Shown here piece after piece: positions 16,233-23,721 of a DNA stretch of 64,000 nucleotides (position 1 is its first letter; each line of letters opens with the position of its first letter). A program made the translations under genes and the position numbers. The stretch covers positions 28,986 to 92,985 of the forward strand of contig NZ_MSTI01000007.1 in the NCBI RefSeq assembly GCF_001949125.1, given 5' to 3'. Source of the stretch: Deinococcus marmoris (GTDB lineage: Bacteria; Deinococcota; Deinococci; Deinococcales; Deinococcaceae). The notes under the pieces were generated by a model. That model saw only the letters and a list, made by a program, of their open reading frames with translations. It made no database searches and was not told the DNA's origin.

Positions 16233-16858
16233 AGCCAGCCCCGCGCGCCCAGTCTTTCCATGAGGACCGTCTGCTGCATCGCTGCCGCATCCCGCAGGAA
16301 ATCCAGTGTCACCAGAAAGCGGCGCTCAATGGTGAACGTCGCGTGGTAGCCGTACAGGATGTTGCGCGCCCGCTGACTCAGGGCTTCCGTTTCGTCCTCT
16401 CCGGCCCAGCCGTATATCGGCCCACCCAGGAGGTGCGCGTGCGCTTCCAGGCGGCAGGCGTGCCAGTCCATCGCCTTGACGGCGGGGTCCAGCTCCACGG
16501 GCACGCCGTAGTGGGCCGCGCACGCTGCCCAGACGCGCGCCTCGACTTTCTGGTAGTCCGGCAACAGGCGCTTGAGCGGGGCCGACACGTCCCCCACGTA
16601 ACATTCTGCGGCGTCGTGGACCAGGCCCTGGAGCAGCAGCCCGGCGTCCCGGTGGCCACGCTCGGCCAGCAGTTCCACCACCAGTAGGCTGTGCTGCGCC
16701 ACCGAGAAGGCGCGATTGAGATGGCCGGTGAAGCGGTTGATGTGGGCCAGCGCGTGCGCCACATCAGCGTCCTTGATGTGGGCGGGCGTGGGGCTGAGGA
16801 AATCGAAGGCAACGTGCCCATGGGTCTGATTCCAGGCAGGATGGGTGGGGGCAGTCAC
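16229..16858 (-). CDS. HD-domain phosphohydrolase
   Basis: Protein of 209 aa. FSVAQHSLLV (H56), LVHDAAECYVGDVSAPLK (H81-D82, E85, D90) and a later Asp provide the H...HD...D metal site of HD hydrolases, in the form seen in YfbR-like 5'-deoxynucleotidases of phages. It probably adjusts nucleotide pools or degrades a nucleotide signal. The substrate cannot be told from sequence. Confidence 0.8.
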   Translation of the reverse strand: MTAPTHPAWNQTHGHVAFDFLSPTPAHIKDADVAHALAHINRFTGHLNRAFSVAQHSLLVVELLAERGHRDAGLLLQGLVHDAAECYVGDVSAPLKRLLPDYQKVEARVWAACAAHYGVPVELDPAVKAMDWHACRLEAHAHLLGGPIYGWAGEDETEALSQRARNILYGYHATFTIERRFLVTLDFLRDAAAMQQTVLMERLGARGWL

Positions 16859-17040
16859 GACAGCACCTCGCTCCAGACGAACTTGACTTCCACGGTCAGC
16901 TCCTGGCGGCAGTTTGGGCAGGCGAGATACAGCACGCCGTCACTCAGGTGGCCGAAGGCGTTCTCCAGAATGTCCTCGGGAAACAGGTGCTGGCACCTGG
17001 GGCAACCCCCACGCGCTTCGTGGTCCTGAACGACAGCCAC
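16855..17040 (-). CDS. small zinc-ribbon protein
   Basis: Protein of 61 aa starting at GTG 17040, which shares one base with the upstream stop (TAGTG). CPRC and CPNC pairs about 23 residues apart form a zinc ribbon. The longer frame from 17172 is a shadow of the next gene. Confidence 0.6.
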   Translation of the reverse strand: MAVVQDHEARGGCPRCQHLFPEDILENAFGHLSDGVLYLACPNCRQELTVEVKFVWSEVLS

Positions 17041-17288
17041 TAAAACCACTCCAGTGGTCCGACATCCACCCATGCGCTGATCGGCTGCCCGCTCCAGCGC
17101 ACGCCCAGGCAAGCCAGAGCCGCGCCCAGCAGAAACGCGGGGAGCGAGAAAGACTGGACCGCCAGCAGGCAAATCAGCAAGGCCAGCGCCATCACTGGCC
17201 CACTCAAACGGCGGCGCAGGTTCGCGCGGCGCAGCCGGGCACGCAGGGCAGTCGGGGCAGGAGCGGTGGAATAGATCGGGTAATTCAT
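17040..17288 (-). CDS. small membrane protein
   Basis: Protein of 82 aa. A basic N-terminal segment (LRARLRRANLRRRL) precedes one or two transmembrane helices (VMALALLICLLAVQSFSLPAFLLGAALACLGV). Positive-inside rule puts the N-terminus in the cytoplasm. Function unknown. Confidence 0.65.
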   Translation of the reverse strand: MNYPIYSTAPAPTALRARLRRANLRRRLSGPVMALALLICLLAVQSFSLPAFLLGAALACLGVRWSGQPISAWVDVGPLEWF

Positions 17289-17710
17289 CGGCAGTCCTCC
17301 AGGAGCTGATCGAAAGGGCTGAGCTGGGATGGCGGCGTGGGCTGGGCGTATTGCTCGATCAAAGCGCGGCGTTCCTCCCGGCGGCGGCGCACGTCGGCCA
17401 GCAACACGTCACGGGCAGGCACGTCCGGGTGGATGGAGTCCTGCACCTGACGCAGCTCGGCAGTCACCGGGCAGGCCGCAGCGGTCAGGCGGTAGCCCAG
17501 AACGGGCATGCCCTCCTCGAACTGGCGGCGGGATTCCACGCGCTTCCGGCGTTTCAGACACAGCAGCAATGAACTCACGCCTGCCGGGTCCAGTGGGGCG
17601 CGGATGGGGCGGGGCAATTCCTCGGCGATCACGCGCACAGAGGCCCACGGGTGGGAGGCTAGATACGTTTCGATGCGGGCCAGCAGGCCGGGCCGGGTGG
17701 AGTCCATCAT
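17285..17710 (-). CDS. winged-helix-like hypothetical protein
   Basis: Protein of 141 aa, ATGA start at 17710. Residues 8-60 (LLARIETYLASHPWASVRVIAEEL...LLLCLKRRKRVESRR) look like a winged helix; the C-terminal half is a charged helix (RRRREERRALIEQYAQ). Possible DNA-binding protein. Confidence 0.55.
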   Translation of the reverse strand: MMDSTRPGLLARIETYLASHPWASVRVIAEELPRPIRAPLDPAGVSSLLLCLKRRKRVESRRQFEEGMPVLGYRLTAAACPVTAELRQVQDSIHPDVPARDVLLADVRRRREERRALIEQYAQPTPPSQLSPFDQLLEDCR

Positions 17711-17964
17711 GCCCGCGCCGCCAGTTCCTGCCAGTTGTCGAGGGCCAGTTCAACCACCTGCGCGTTGCTGTATTCCTGCGCTGAGGCGTAGGCGTTCCGC
17801 ATGGCCTGAGCCGGGGTTGCGCCGTCCACCTCGATGGTGTCGCCCTCCGGGGAGAACAGACGCACGCTGCCGCCCTGCGTCCACCAAACCCGCCAGCCAC
17901 GCGCCTTCAGGTCCGCTTCCAGGCGCTTGGTGCTGCTGGTGGTGGGGAGCCAGGGGAGGTTCAC
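17707..17964 (-). CDS. hypothetical protein
   Basis: Protein of 85 aa, GTG start in a 4-bp GTGA overlap with the upstream gene. Contains RLEADLKARGWRVWWTQGGSVRLFSPEG, a helix followed by a beta hairpin, and a C-terminal amphipathic helix. Unknown function. Confidence 0.55.
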   Translation of the reverse strand: MNLPWLPTTSSTKRLEADLKARGWRVWWTQGGSVRLFSPEGDTIEVDGATPAQAMRNAYASAQEYSNAQVVELALDNWQELAARA

Positions 17965-18359
17965 TGCTGATCCTTGCGGGCCACGCGGGTGAGCTGCCCG
18001 GCCCGGCACTCGTAAGGGCGGTTCTCGCCCTGCAAGAACACCTTGAAATCTGGCCCGCCTTTCTCCGGGTAATCGTCCACGATCAGGCCCGGCTCATCCT
18101 CCAGGGTGTCCACGTCCATGCTGACGGCCTGTTCGCAGGTGCCGTTCACGCGCACCCAGTCGCCTATCTGGAGATCGCCATTGCAGCGGATCAGCTCGGT
18201 ACGCTTCATATGGAGAATCAACCCAGCCGCGCTACCGCCCTCGGCAGCCAGTGTGTAGGTTCCGTATTCGTCCATCGAAACGACGCATGCCTGCTGGGCA
18301 CTCCAGCTGTCGCGGGTGATCACCACTTCGTCACCAGCGTCCAGAATCTGCTTGCTCAT
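17961..18359 (-). CDS. hypothetical beta-rich protein
   Basis: Protein of 132 aa with two SH3-like segments (AGDEVVITRDSW near residue 8 and IGDWVRVNGTCE near 65). It may be a tandem small-barrel protein. ATG start overlaps the upstream 58-aa gene by 4 bp. Confidence 0.6.
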   Translation of the reverse strand: MSKQILDAGDEVVITRDSWSAQQACVVSMDEYGTYTLAAEGGSAAGLILHMKRTELIRCNGDLQIGDWVRVNGTCEQAVSMDVDTLEDEPGLIVDDYPEKGGPDFKVFLQGENRPYECRAGQLTRVARKDQQ

Positions 18360-18532
18360 GCCGCCGCCATGCGGTTCAGTTCCATCCGGCAGGCCCGCGC
18401 GATCCGGTCACTGCGGCGGGCGCGGGTGCGGCGCTCAGGGGTGCAGGGATCGGCAGACAGCTCGGAGAACAGCGCCAGCGCATGCAGGCGGCGCAGGCGG
18501 GCGAGGCGAGAGCGGGCGGGACGGCGGATCAC
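18356..18532 (-). CDS. 58-aa Arg-rich gene
   Basis: GTG 18532 overlaps the upstream stop (GTGA) and its TGA overlaps the next ATG (ATGA), so it fits the coupled operon perfectly. The product is strongly basic (RRPARSRLARLRRLHALAL, later RRTRARRSDRIARACRM) and probably helical. A nucleic-acid-binding role is plausible but unproven. Confidence 0.6.
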   Translation of the reverse strand: MIRRPARSRLARLRRLHALALFSELSADPCTPERRTRARRSDRIARACRMELNRMAAA

Positions 18533-18939
18533 GCCGCCACCTGTCCTTCCAGCCCGCTGGCCGCCTTCAGATCCCGCTCGAACTCAGCGCGCACTTTCTT
18601 CCAGCTCTTGACCACGTCGTTCAGGCGGCGGGTGCGGCGCGCGACGTGGAATGTGCCGCCGTCGGTGCTGACCTCAAAACCAAGCACGCGTAGGCCGGTG
18701 ATGACGCGGCTGGCGCTGAAGTTGAACTCGCGGCTGGCGGTGGTGGTGATCGCGCGTCCCTCAATGAACTTCAGTACTTCAGCGAACGCGACGAACTTCA
18801 GGACGCACTTGGGGCCGACAACACCGATGAAGGGCACGTCGTAGCCGCCCTTGCTCAGCGCCAGGCCGCAGCACGCGCACTGGGCGGCGTCCGCGTGGGG
18901 GAAGGTGTGGGGCTTGCTTTCGGGGGCGGTGTGCGTCAT
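18529..18939 (-). CDS. hypothetical protein, first gene of leftward early operon
   Basis: Protein of 136 aa, start ATG 18939 with ribosome-binding site CGGAGAAA. Residues 20-35 contain CACCGLALSKGGYDVPFIGVVGPKC, a possible zinc knuckle found in phage proteins; the C-terminal half is helical. It is the promoter-proximal gene of the 18939-to-4638 operon, 83 bp from the dyad operator at 19022-19060. Confidence 0.6.
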   Translation of the reverse strand: MTHTAPESKPHTFPHADAAQCACCGLALSKGGYDVPFIGVVGPKCVLKFVAFAEVLKFIEGRAITTTASREFNFSASRVITGLRVLGFEVSTDGGTFHVARRTRRLNDVVKSWKKVRAEFERDLKAASGLEGQVAA

Positions 18940-19021
18940 GCTTTCTCCGTTACTCCCTCGCCTGGATTTGCTTAGCGGCATTCGGCGGGGGAGTGCCTTT
19001 TTGGCTTGAAACAATCTTACC

Positions 19022-19060
19022 ATCTACTGGGGATATTATGCAACAATATCTCCAGTAGAT
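19022..19060. promoter_or_regulatory. large dyad operator between the early operon and the receptor-like gene
   Basis: ATCTACTGGGGATATT (19022-19037) and AATATCTCCAGTAGAT (19045-19060) form a 16-bp inverted repeat with one mismatch and a 7-nt spacer. Half-sites like TACTGG/CCAGTA recur near the repressor and cro genes (21223, 21369, 21398). It lies in the divergent promoter region of the leftward operon and the 19125 gene and is probably bound by the phage repressor. Confidence 0.7.
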
Positions 19061-19124
19061 AGGAAGGTCGGCAACGCCCACCTGAACTTGATTTGTCTGC
19101 TACCGTAATTCACACAGGAGACAT

Positions 19125-20501
19125 ATGCCCGGAACATCCAATTGGGGGCCAGAAGAGGTTGACGCCGCTTTGAAGAAACGAGGCGCTGACGCCATTCTTG
19201 CCGTGCCACCGGGGCCAGGGCTGAAGCAAACCGCCGTCTGGGCGCGTGCGGCGCTAACTGCAAACCATCTACGCAAAATGCAGGAGGCCTGCCAGCGACT
19301 GGCTGTTTTCCAGACCCCCCTCGCCATGGGCCTGTCCGTTGCCATTACCAGCCAGGTGGGTGAACACGATGAGGCTCTGGACATGCCCATGCCCCGCGCC
19401 AGTTCTGCGCGCACCGATCAGGACGGGCTGGCATGGTTCTACTTGGGGCGCAGCTCCTCTCTGGCCGCTCTGGGCCGTCCTGGGGAAGCGCTGGTGGAAC
19501 TTGGGCGCGGCATTGCCGCCGCAGAGGCCGCAGGGCTGCCAGAGCGCGCCCAGCTCCTGCGGTTCCACGCGCGGGTGATTGAGGTGCGGCTCGGAATCGC
19601 GGTCCCTGAGATCATCCACCAGGACCTTGCTGAACCGATGGCCGAAGGCCGCAGGAGCTGGCACAGCGGAAATTACGCGGCTGCACTGTTGCAGCGGGGG
19701 GAGTACCGCCGCGCCTCACTGGCCTCAGAGGCTGGGAACATGTACCACACTGCCGCGCTGGCCTTGCAGGGCATCGACGGCGGCGATCATCTCCGCAGCG
19801 CTTCCCAGATCGCCGCCCGAACCTGGGCCAAAGCCTGGGCCGGGCAGACCGTCCCCCGCGTCTCTGATCTGGGCCACTCGCTGGTCGGCAGTTACGCCGT
19901 CCTGGCGCTGGCTCTTGATTACTCGCGCACGGTGACAGGGGCCAGGCTGGTGGGCGATCTGATCGGGGCGACACCTCCCCGGCAGGCGGACATGGCCGCG
20001 CTCTGGGCTGGAATCGGTCTTCAGGCCCTTGCGCGCGGCGGCACTGTCGCAGACCCCCTCAACACTGTCGCCACACTGTCTGACGCGCTGAGGCGACTGG
20101 GCAGCACAGATGACGTGCTGAGCATCATGACGCGGCTGATGCCAGAGGCGGTGGTGATTGCCAGCGTGGGACCAGGGGCACACCGGGAGATCGCGCTGGC
20201 TGCGAACACGCTGATGACGCGTTCAGGCTCCCCCACCACGGCGCAGGTGCTGGCTGCTTATGCCCAGCAGAACGTCCAGACGCGGCCAGGACGCGCACCC
20301 AACTTTGGGGCCATCCTGGTGGCCCTGGAACACCTGATTGAGACCGCCGCAGATCAGGAGCGGGTGGGCCTGGAACACCAGTGGAGAATGGCGCGGGAGG
20401 CCGTCCTGTTTGAGCATGGGGGCCGGTGGGCGCTGCCAGGGGCAATCACAGGAACTTACCATTGCGGACAGCCCTCCAGTGGCCGCACACTGGAGGCATG
20501 A
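19125..20501 (+). CDS. TPR-like helical-repeat protein, candidate peptide receptor
   Basis: Protein of 458 aa, start with AGGAG ribosome-binding site. The sequence is almost all helical; residues about 98-160 (WFYLGRSSSLAALGRPGEAL, then LVELGRGIAAAEAAGLPERA) match TPR helix pairs, and LLQRGEYRRASLASEAGN continues the pattern. No clear helix-turn-helix is seen at the N-terminus. It sits in the immunity region, overlaps by 4 bp the 44-aa signal-peptide gene, and faces the repressor gene. Helical-repeat receptor plus coupled exported peptide is the layout of RRNPP systems (Rap-Phr, arbitrium AimR-AimP). The receptor role is inferred; it could instead be an unrelated TPR protein. Confidence 0.6.
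   Translation: MPGTSNWGPEEVDAALKKRGADAILAVPPGPGLKQTAVWARAALTANHLRKMQEACQRLAVFQTPLAMGLSVAITSQVGEHDEALDMPMPRASSARTDQDGLAWFYLGRSSSLAALGRPGEALVELGRGIAAAEAAGLPERAQLLRFHARVIEVRLGIAVPEIIHQDLAEPMAEGRRSWHSGNYAAALLQRGEYRRASLASEAGNMYHTAALALQGIDGGDHLRSASQIAARTWAKAWAGQTVPRVSDLGHSLVGSYAVLALALDYSRTVTGARLVGDLIGATPPRQADMAALWAGIGLQALARGGTVADPLNTVATLSDALRRLGSTDDVLSIMTRLMPEAVVIASVGPGAHREIALAANTLMTRSGSPTTAQVLAAYAQQNVQTRPGRAPNFGAILVALEHLIETAADQERVGLEHQWRMAREAVLFEHGGRWALPGAITGTYHCGQPSSGRTLEA
20473..20496 (+). promoter_or_regulatory. hairpin sequestering the peptide gene's ribosome-binding site
   Basis: CCTCCAGTG (20473-20481) pairs perfectly with CACTGGAGG (20488-20496), loop GCCGCA. The 3' arm contains GGAGG, the ribosome-binding site of the gene starting at 20498. 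Translation of the receptor gene through its last codons would open it, giving tight coupling. Confidence 0.7.
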
Positions 20502-20632
20502 AAAAATTACTGCTAACGGTCCTCTGTCTGATCCTGGCGACTGCTCCTGCTGGTGCAATCAAACTGAAGGGCAGTGATGGGTCACAGGGCAGCCCTTCCA
20601 GGATCGGCAACGATCCCTGCCACGGCTGCTGA
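20498..20632 (+). CDS. 44-aa exported peptide, candidate signalling pro-peptide
   Basis: ATG 20498 overlaps the receptor stop by 4 bp. The product begins with Lys-Lys, a hydrophobic core (LLLTVLCLILATAPA) and an Ala-Gly-Ala site, a textbook Sec signal peptide with likely cleavage after residue 20. The remaining 24 residues (IKLKGSDGSQGSPSRIG, then NDPCHGC) are small, polar and end in a CHGC motif. The Cys at position 10 lacks the residue before it required for a lipobox. Size and architecture resemble Phr/AimP pro-peptides that are exported, trimmed and re-imported. Alternatives: a small envelope protein such as a superinfection-exclusion factor. Confidence 0.65.
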   Translation: MKKLLLTVLCLILATAPAGAIKLKGSDGSQGSPSRIGNDPCHGC

Positions 20633-20635
20633 GTC

Positions 20636-21199
20636 TTACTTTTCTTTGAACGCGGCCAGCGCGCCGACCAACTGACCCATAACCCGGCCCCGGCCAGCAG
20701 CAAGCTGCGCGGGCAGTGCGAACAATCTGCCGTCGTCCAGTTCGGTGATGACGATTCCTTCCAGAGTGCTGTCTGGGTCAATTTGGACAATATGCCCGGC
20801 AGGAACTGTCCACTCTCCGTGGAGAGGACTTTTTAATTCCAACTCGATGAGGTTACGAGAATCCTCACCGTGCCCCCAGGGCTTTGGCCGGAACGTCCTG
20901 AAAGACCGCTGCTGCGGCAGAGGGATGTGGAACAACTTCCACGCCTCTTTGTCGGTAATTCCGAGCGTGCCTATGAAACGCTCAGCGGTGGCCTGCCGCA
21001 TGCGGGCAATGTCCAGCTCCCCGGTGATGTACATGCCGAGGGTGCTGAGCGCGATATTGGATTTCTTTGCGAAGTCCTCTAGGAAAATCTCTCTGGAATC
21101 CAGAATGTGCTGAAACACTTGCCCGCGATGCTGAGCCGTCTCAACACTCTCTGGGAGTGGAGTTGCGCGGCGTCGCGTGTAGCGTTTTGTGTCAGTCAT
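20636..21199 (-). CDS. phage repressor-like HTH protein
   Basis: Protein of 187 aa. I start at ATG 21199 (AGGAAG upstream) instead of 21217. Residues about 25-85 (FLEDFAKKSNIALSTLGMYITGELDI) are helix-turn-helix-like; the C-terminal 60 residues are beta-rich (GEWTVPAGHIVQIDPDS, GIVITELDDGRLFAL) like the dimer domain of CI/LexA-type repressors. No Ser-Lys S24 protease dyad or GxSMxP motif is visible, so RecA-driven self-cleavage is unlikely. Divergent from the Cro-like gene and flanked by CCAGTAG-type half-sites, it is the probable lysogeny repressor. Confidence 0.65.
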   Translation of the reverse strand: MTDTKRYTRRRATPLPESVETAQHRGQVFQHILDSREIFLEDFAKKSNIALSTLGMYITGELDIARMRQATAERFIGTLGITDKEAWKLFHIPLPQQRSFRTFRPKPWGHGEDSRNLIELELKSPLHGEWTVPAGHIVQIDPDSTLEGIVITELDDGRLFALPAQLAAGRGRVMGQLVGALAAFKEK

Positions 21200-21222
21200 A
21201 GCACTTCCTATCTGCAAGTTTA

Positions 21223-21406
21223 CCAGTAGCTGGGAGAATTATACAAGGGTCCATGTGAAGTAAACCCCGTTGCCAGCGCAAAAATACGCGGCAAGCTAAG
21301 TGTTCTGATCGGTATTAGCCACAAGCTGATTAAGTGGTGGCGCGTTTCACCGTCTTCCAAAAATCCCCAGTTAGTGGTATTTTGTTGTCATGATTTCAGT
21401 AGCTGG
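21223..21406. promoter_or_regulatory. immunity switch operators
   Basis: The 190-bp divergent region between repressor and cro has AGTAGCTGG at 21225-21233 and again at 21398-21406, and AGTTAGTGGTATTTTGTTG at 21369-21387, which resembles the right arm of the 19022-19060 dyad read on the other strand. A TATTTT hexamer lies 8 nt before the cro ATG. These are probably the operators of the lysis-lysogeny switch. Confidence 0.55.
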
Positions 21407-21710
21407 TGAAAAGGTACGCGCTGCCCGCTTGGCGGCGGGTATCCGATCTGTCCAGGCAGCAGCCCGCGCAGCGCACTTGAACTACAAGACGATTGAGGCA
21501 TTTGAGGGGCGTGGCGACGCCAAGGTACCCACCAATCCAAAAATGGAAACCCTGCTCGCGCTGGCTGCTGCCTACGGCTGTAGCCCACGCGATTTTACCG
21601 AGAACCCCGAGGAGTGGGATCGTGCAGCCCAAGCACTGGGGCTGCCAGCCACTCTTGGCGCAGTCGTAGGAGGTCAGTACATAGAACCCGCCCTCAACCC
21701 CACGTCCTAA
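21390..21710 (+). CDS. Cro-like XRE-family HTH regulator
   Basis: Protein of 106 aa. Residues 5-65 (GEKVRAARLAAGIRSVQAAARAAHLNYKTIEAFEGRG) are an XRE-type helix-turn-helix. No ribosome-binding site precedes the ATG, but TATTTT stands 8 nt upstream, so the mRNA may be leaderless. Divergent from the repressor and first of the rightward genes, it takes the position of Cro. Confidence 0.7.
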   Translation: MISVAGEKVRAARLAAGIRSVQAAARAAHLNYKTIEAFEGRGDAKVPTNPKMETLLALAAAYGCSPRDFTENPEEWDRAAQALGLPATLGAVVGGQYIEPALNPTS

Positions 21711-21720
21711 AAAAGAAGTT

Positions 21721-21750
21721 GCCCCAGGGGTCAGATCCCAGGGGCGTTTT
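21721..21750 (+). promoter_or_regulatory. leader hairpin before rha (copy 1)
   Basis: GCCCCAGGG (21721-21729) and CCCAGGGGC (21737-21745) form a stem with one A-A mismatch, followed by GTTTT. The sequence GCCCCAGGGGTCAGATCCCAG is nearly repeated at 29095-29121 before another antirepressor-type gene. It could be a partial terminator or a binding site in the mRNA leader. Confidence 0.6.
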
Positions 21751-21762
21751 GGAGGTTCTCGT

Positions 21763-22470
21763 ATGACCAGCATTGTAGCAGTTCAAGAATTCCAGGGCGA
21801 GGCACGGGCGGACAGCCGCCATCTCGCTGCCCGCATGGAAAACAAGCACAAAAGCCTGATGAGTCTCATTGATGATTATGCCGAGGATTTTAGTCGCCTT
21901 GGACACCTGCGATTTGAAATGGAGACTGTTAAAAACAGCGTTGGAGCCGCAAATAAATCCCGTCATGCCCTCCTGAACGAAGACCAGTGCTACTTCCTCC
22001 TGACTCTGGTTCGCAACAGCGACGCCACCGTCCCCATGAAGCGCGAGCTGGTCCAGGCGTTCGGGGAGTACCGCCGCCGCGTCGCCCTGGCCCCTGCGCC
22101 GATCCTGCCCACCGATCCTCTGGAACTGCTGGAGCTGAGCCTGCGCGGCATGAAGCAGACCCGTGAGGAGGTCCGGGTGTTGCAGGCCACCACCGCCGCG
22201 CTGGAGGTCCGACTGGACAATACGCCCATTGCCATGCACCCCGAGATGGAGGCCACCATCTACGCGCTGTGTCAGGAGCTGGCCCGCGTCATCCCCGGCG
22301 GGTACAGCGCCGCGTACCGGGCGTTCAAGAGCAAATTCGGGGAAGCGGGCCTGCCTCTGGCGAAATACACCAGTCTGCCCGCCCGCCGCTTCCCAGAGGG
22401 CTGTGGCTATCTGCGTGGCCTGATCGCGCAGCACAGCCAGGATGGCCGCTTGATTGAGGCGAGGGCATGA
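21763..22470 (+). CDS. rha: Rha-family protein with ORF6C domain, probable antirepressor
   Basis: Protein of 235 aa, ribosome-binding site GGAGG. The N-terminal 100 residues (DSRHLAARMENKHKSLMSLIDDY, later RHALLNEDQCYFLLTLVRNS) match the phage Rha domain; residues about 160-230 (IYALCQELARVIPGGYSAAYRAFKSKFG) match ORF6C. Such proteins regulate lysis or lysogeny and often act as antirepressors. It lies just downstream of cro in the same direction. Confidence 0.8.
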   Translation: MTSIVAVQEFQGEARADSRHLAARMENKHKSLMSLIDDYAEDFSRLGHLRFEMETVKNSVGAANKSRHALLNEDQCYFLLTLVRNSDATVPMKRELVQAFGEYRRRVALAPAPILPTDPLELLELSLRGMKQTREEVRVLQATTAALEVRLDNTPIAMHPEMEATIYALCQELARVIPGGYSAAYRAFKSKFGEAGLPLAKYTSLPARRFPEGCGYLRGLIAQHSQDGRLIEARA

Positions 22471-22814
22471 GCCGCAACATTCCGGCTCCACATGGCCTGT
22501 TCCCAGACGCCGATCCCAGTCGCACCTACCCGCCTGAGCTGCTCGCCGCTGCCCAGCGCCCCATGTCGCCCCGCCCCTATCAGCCGCCCACGCTGGAAGA
22601 AGTGCAGGACGACGCGCAGCTCGAAGAACTGCGCCAGCTCCTGACCAAACTCCTGGCCTGCCGCGAACGGGTGGACCCGGCGGTGTTTGAGGCCGGATTT
22701 ATGGGCCTGGCCGTCAAGAACCTCGCGTATCACGCCCATGAACTGCTGGCCAAGTGGCTGGCCAGCAGCGCGCAGGCGGATGACCCGATGACGTTGGACG
22801 CGGCCAGCGCATGA
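22467..22814 (+). CDS. hypothetical protein
   Basis: Protein of 115 aa, start in an ATGA overlap with rha. Pro-rich N-terminal 45 residues, then a helical C-terminus. No motif recognised. Convergent with the membrane protein gene at 22816, one base apart. Confidence 0.55.
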   Translation: MSRNIPAPHGLFPDADPSRTYPPELLAAAQRPMSPRPYQPPTLEEVQDDAQLEELRQLLTKLLACRERVDPAVFEAGFMGLAVKNLAYHAHELLAKWLASSAQADDPMTLDAASA

Positions 22815-22815
22815 G

Positions 22816-23331
22816 CTACATCCCTTTGATCAGCAGCTCGGCCAGCATGCCGCCAGTTTCCGTGCAGGTCATGCCCGCCTTGGCACCGCCTTCCTGCGCC
22901 GTGGCGAGCTGCCGCATCACGTCGGGTAGCGGCATATCGCGGCCTGATTCCCTGCGCACCATCTGCTGCAAGTTGACCACCAGGTCCGCGACGCTGACGT
23001 TCGCGGGTGGACACAGCGTCTGGAGGCGGGCGTACTGGCGGGTCAACTCGGGATCGTTCTCGCTGACGCCCGCCACGATGGCGAGGTTCTGGATATCCGT
23101 GCGCGCAGGTGGGGCAGCTCGCCACGGCGCAGGCGCTGCGGTGCGCCGGTCTGCCCCACTGGGCAACACCCCCAGGATGCCCAATCCCACAACAAACACG
23201 AGTGCGCCCACCACCACGCTCCTGAAGGTGCTGGCCATCGGTGGACGTGGCGTGCTGCGGCGGGCATGGACGGCGGCATACACCAGGGCCGCGCCCACGA
23301 TCAGGAACACGGCAGCCAAAAGAGTGGACAT
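22816..23331 (-). CDS. membrane protein
   Basis: Protein of 171 aa with two N-terminal transmembrane helices (LLAAVFLIVGAALVYAAV, residues 4-21; VVVGALVFVVGLGILGVL, residues 39-56) and a soluble C-terminal domain containing two Cys. It stands alone on the minus strand between rightward genes. A TGTAAT hexamer 7 nt before the ATG suggests leaderless expression. It could be a lysogenic-conversion or exclusion protein. Confidence 0.65.
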   Translation of the reverse strand: MSTLLAAVFLIVGAALVYAAVHARRSTPRPPMASTFRSVVVGALVFVVGLGILGVLPSGADRRTAAPAPWRAAPPARTDIQNLAIVAGVSENDPELTRQYARLQTLCPPANVSVADLVVNLQQMVRRESGRDMPLPDVMRQLATAQEGGAKAGMTCTETGGMLAELLIKGM

Positions 23332-23415
23332 GGGCCATTACACCACAGCCCCGCGCACTCGCTTTACGTAAACGACAGGCATCACTTCCCTCACCCACTC
23401 CCGGAGGTTCCGCCG

Positions 23416-23703
23416 ATGCAAGAGCTGATGAAAGGCCAGAAGTACACCATCACCGCCAACTCCGCCTGCGGAGACCGCAGTTACACCTGCGGCGTCCATA
23501 TCGTCACGGCGTTCAACGGCACCCACGTCCAGACCACCTACCACGACGACAATTTCGCGCCGCGCACGGTGATCCTCAACCGCCGTGAACACGTCTTCAG
23601 CCCCGCCGACGACTTTGCCCTGCCCACTGGCACGTTCAACCTCAAGGGCCTGGGCGATCTGCCCCTGCTTGATCCCGACACCACCACCGACGCCCTCAAC
23701 TGA
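23416..23703 (+). CDS. hypothetical protein
   Basis: Protein of 95 aa; start ATG 23416 with CGGAGG 8-9 nt upstream. Beta-rich with CGDRSYTCG near the N-terminus. The intergenic 23332-23415 contains TTTACGTAAA (23364-23373), a 10-bp palindrome of unknown role. Confidence 0.6.
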   Translation: MQELMKGQKYTITANSACGDRSYTCGVHIVTAFNGTHVQTTYHDDNFAPRTVILNRREHVFSPADDFALPTGTFNLKGLGDLPLLDPDTTTDALN

Positions 23704-23721
23704 CCCCAGGAGGTCCAAGCC

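Noticed and set aside
20498..20632. Small ORF as a lipoprotein
   Set aside because: The Cys at residue 10 lies inside the hydrophobic core and is preceded by Leu, not the Gly/Ala/Ser required by a lipobox.
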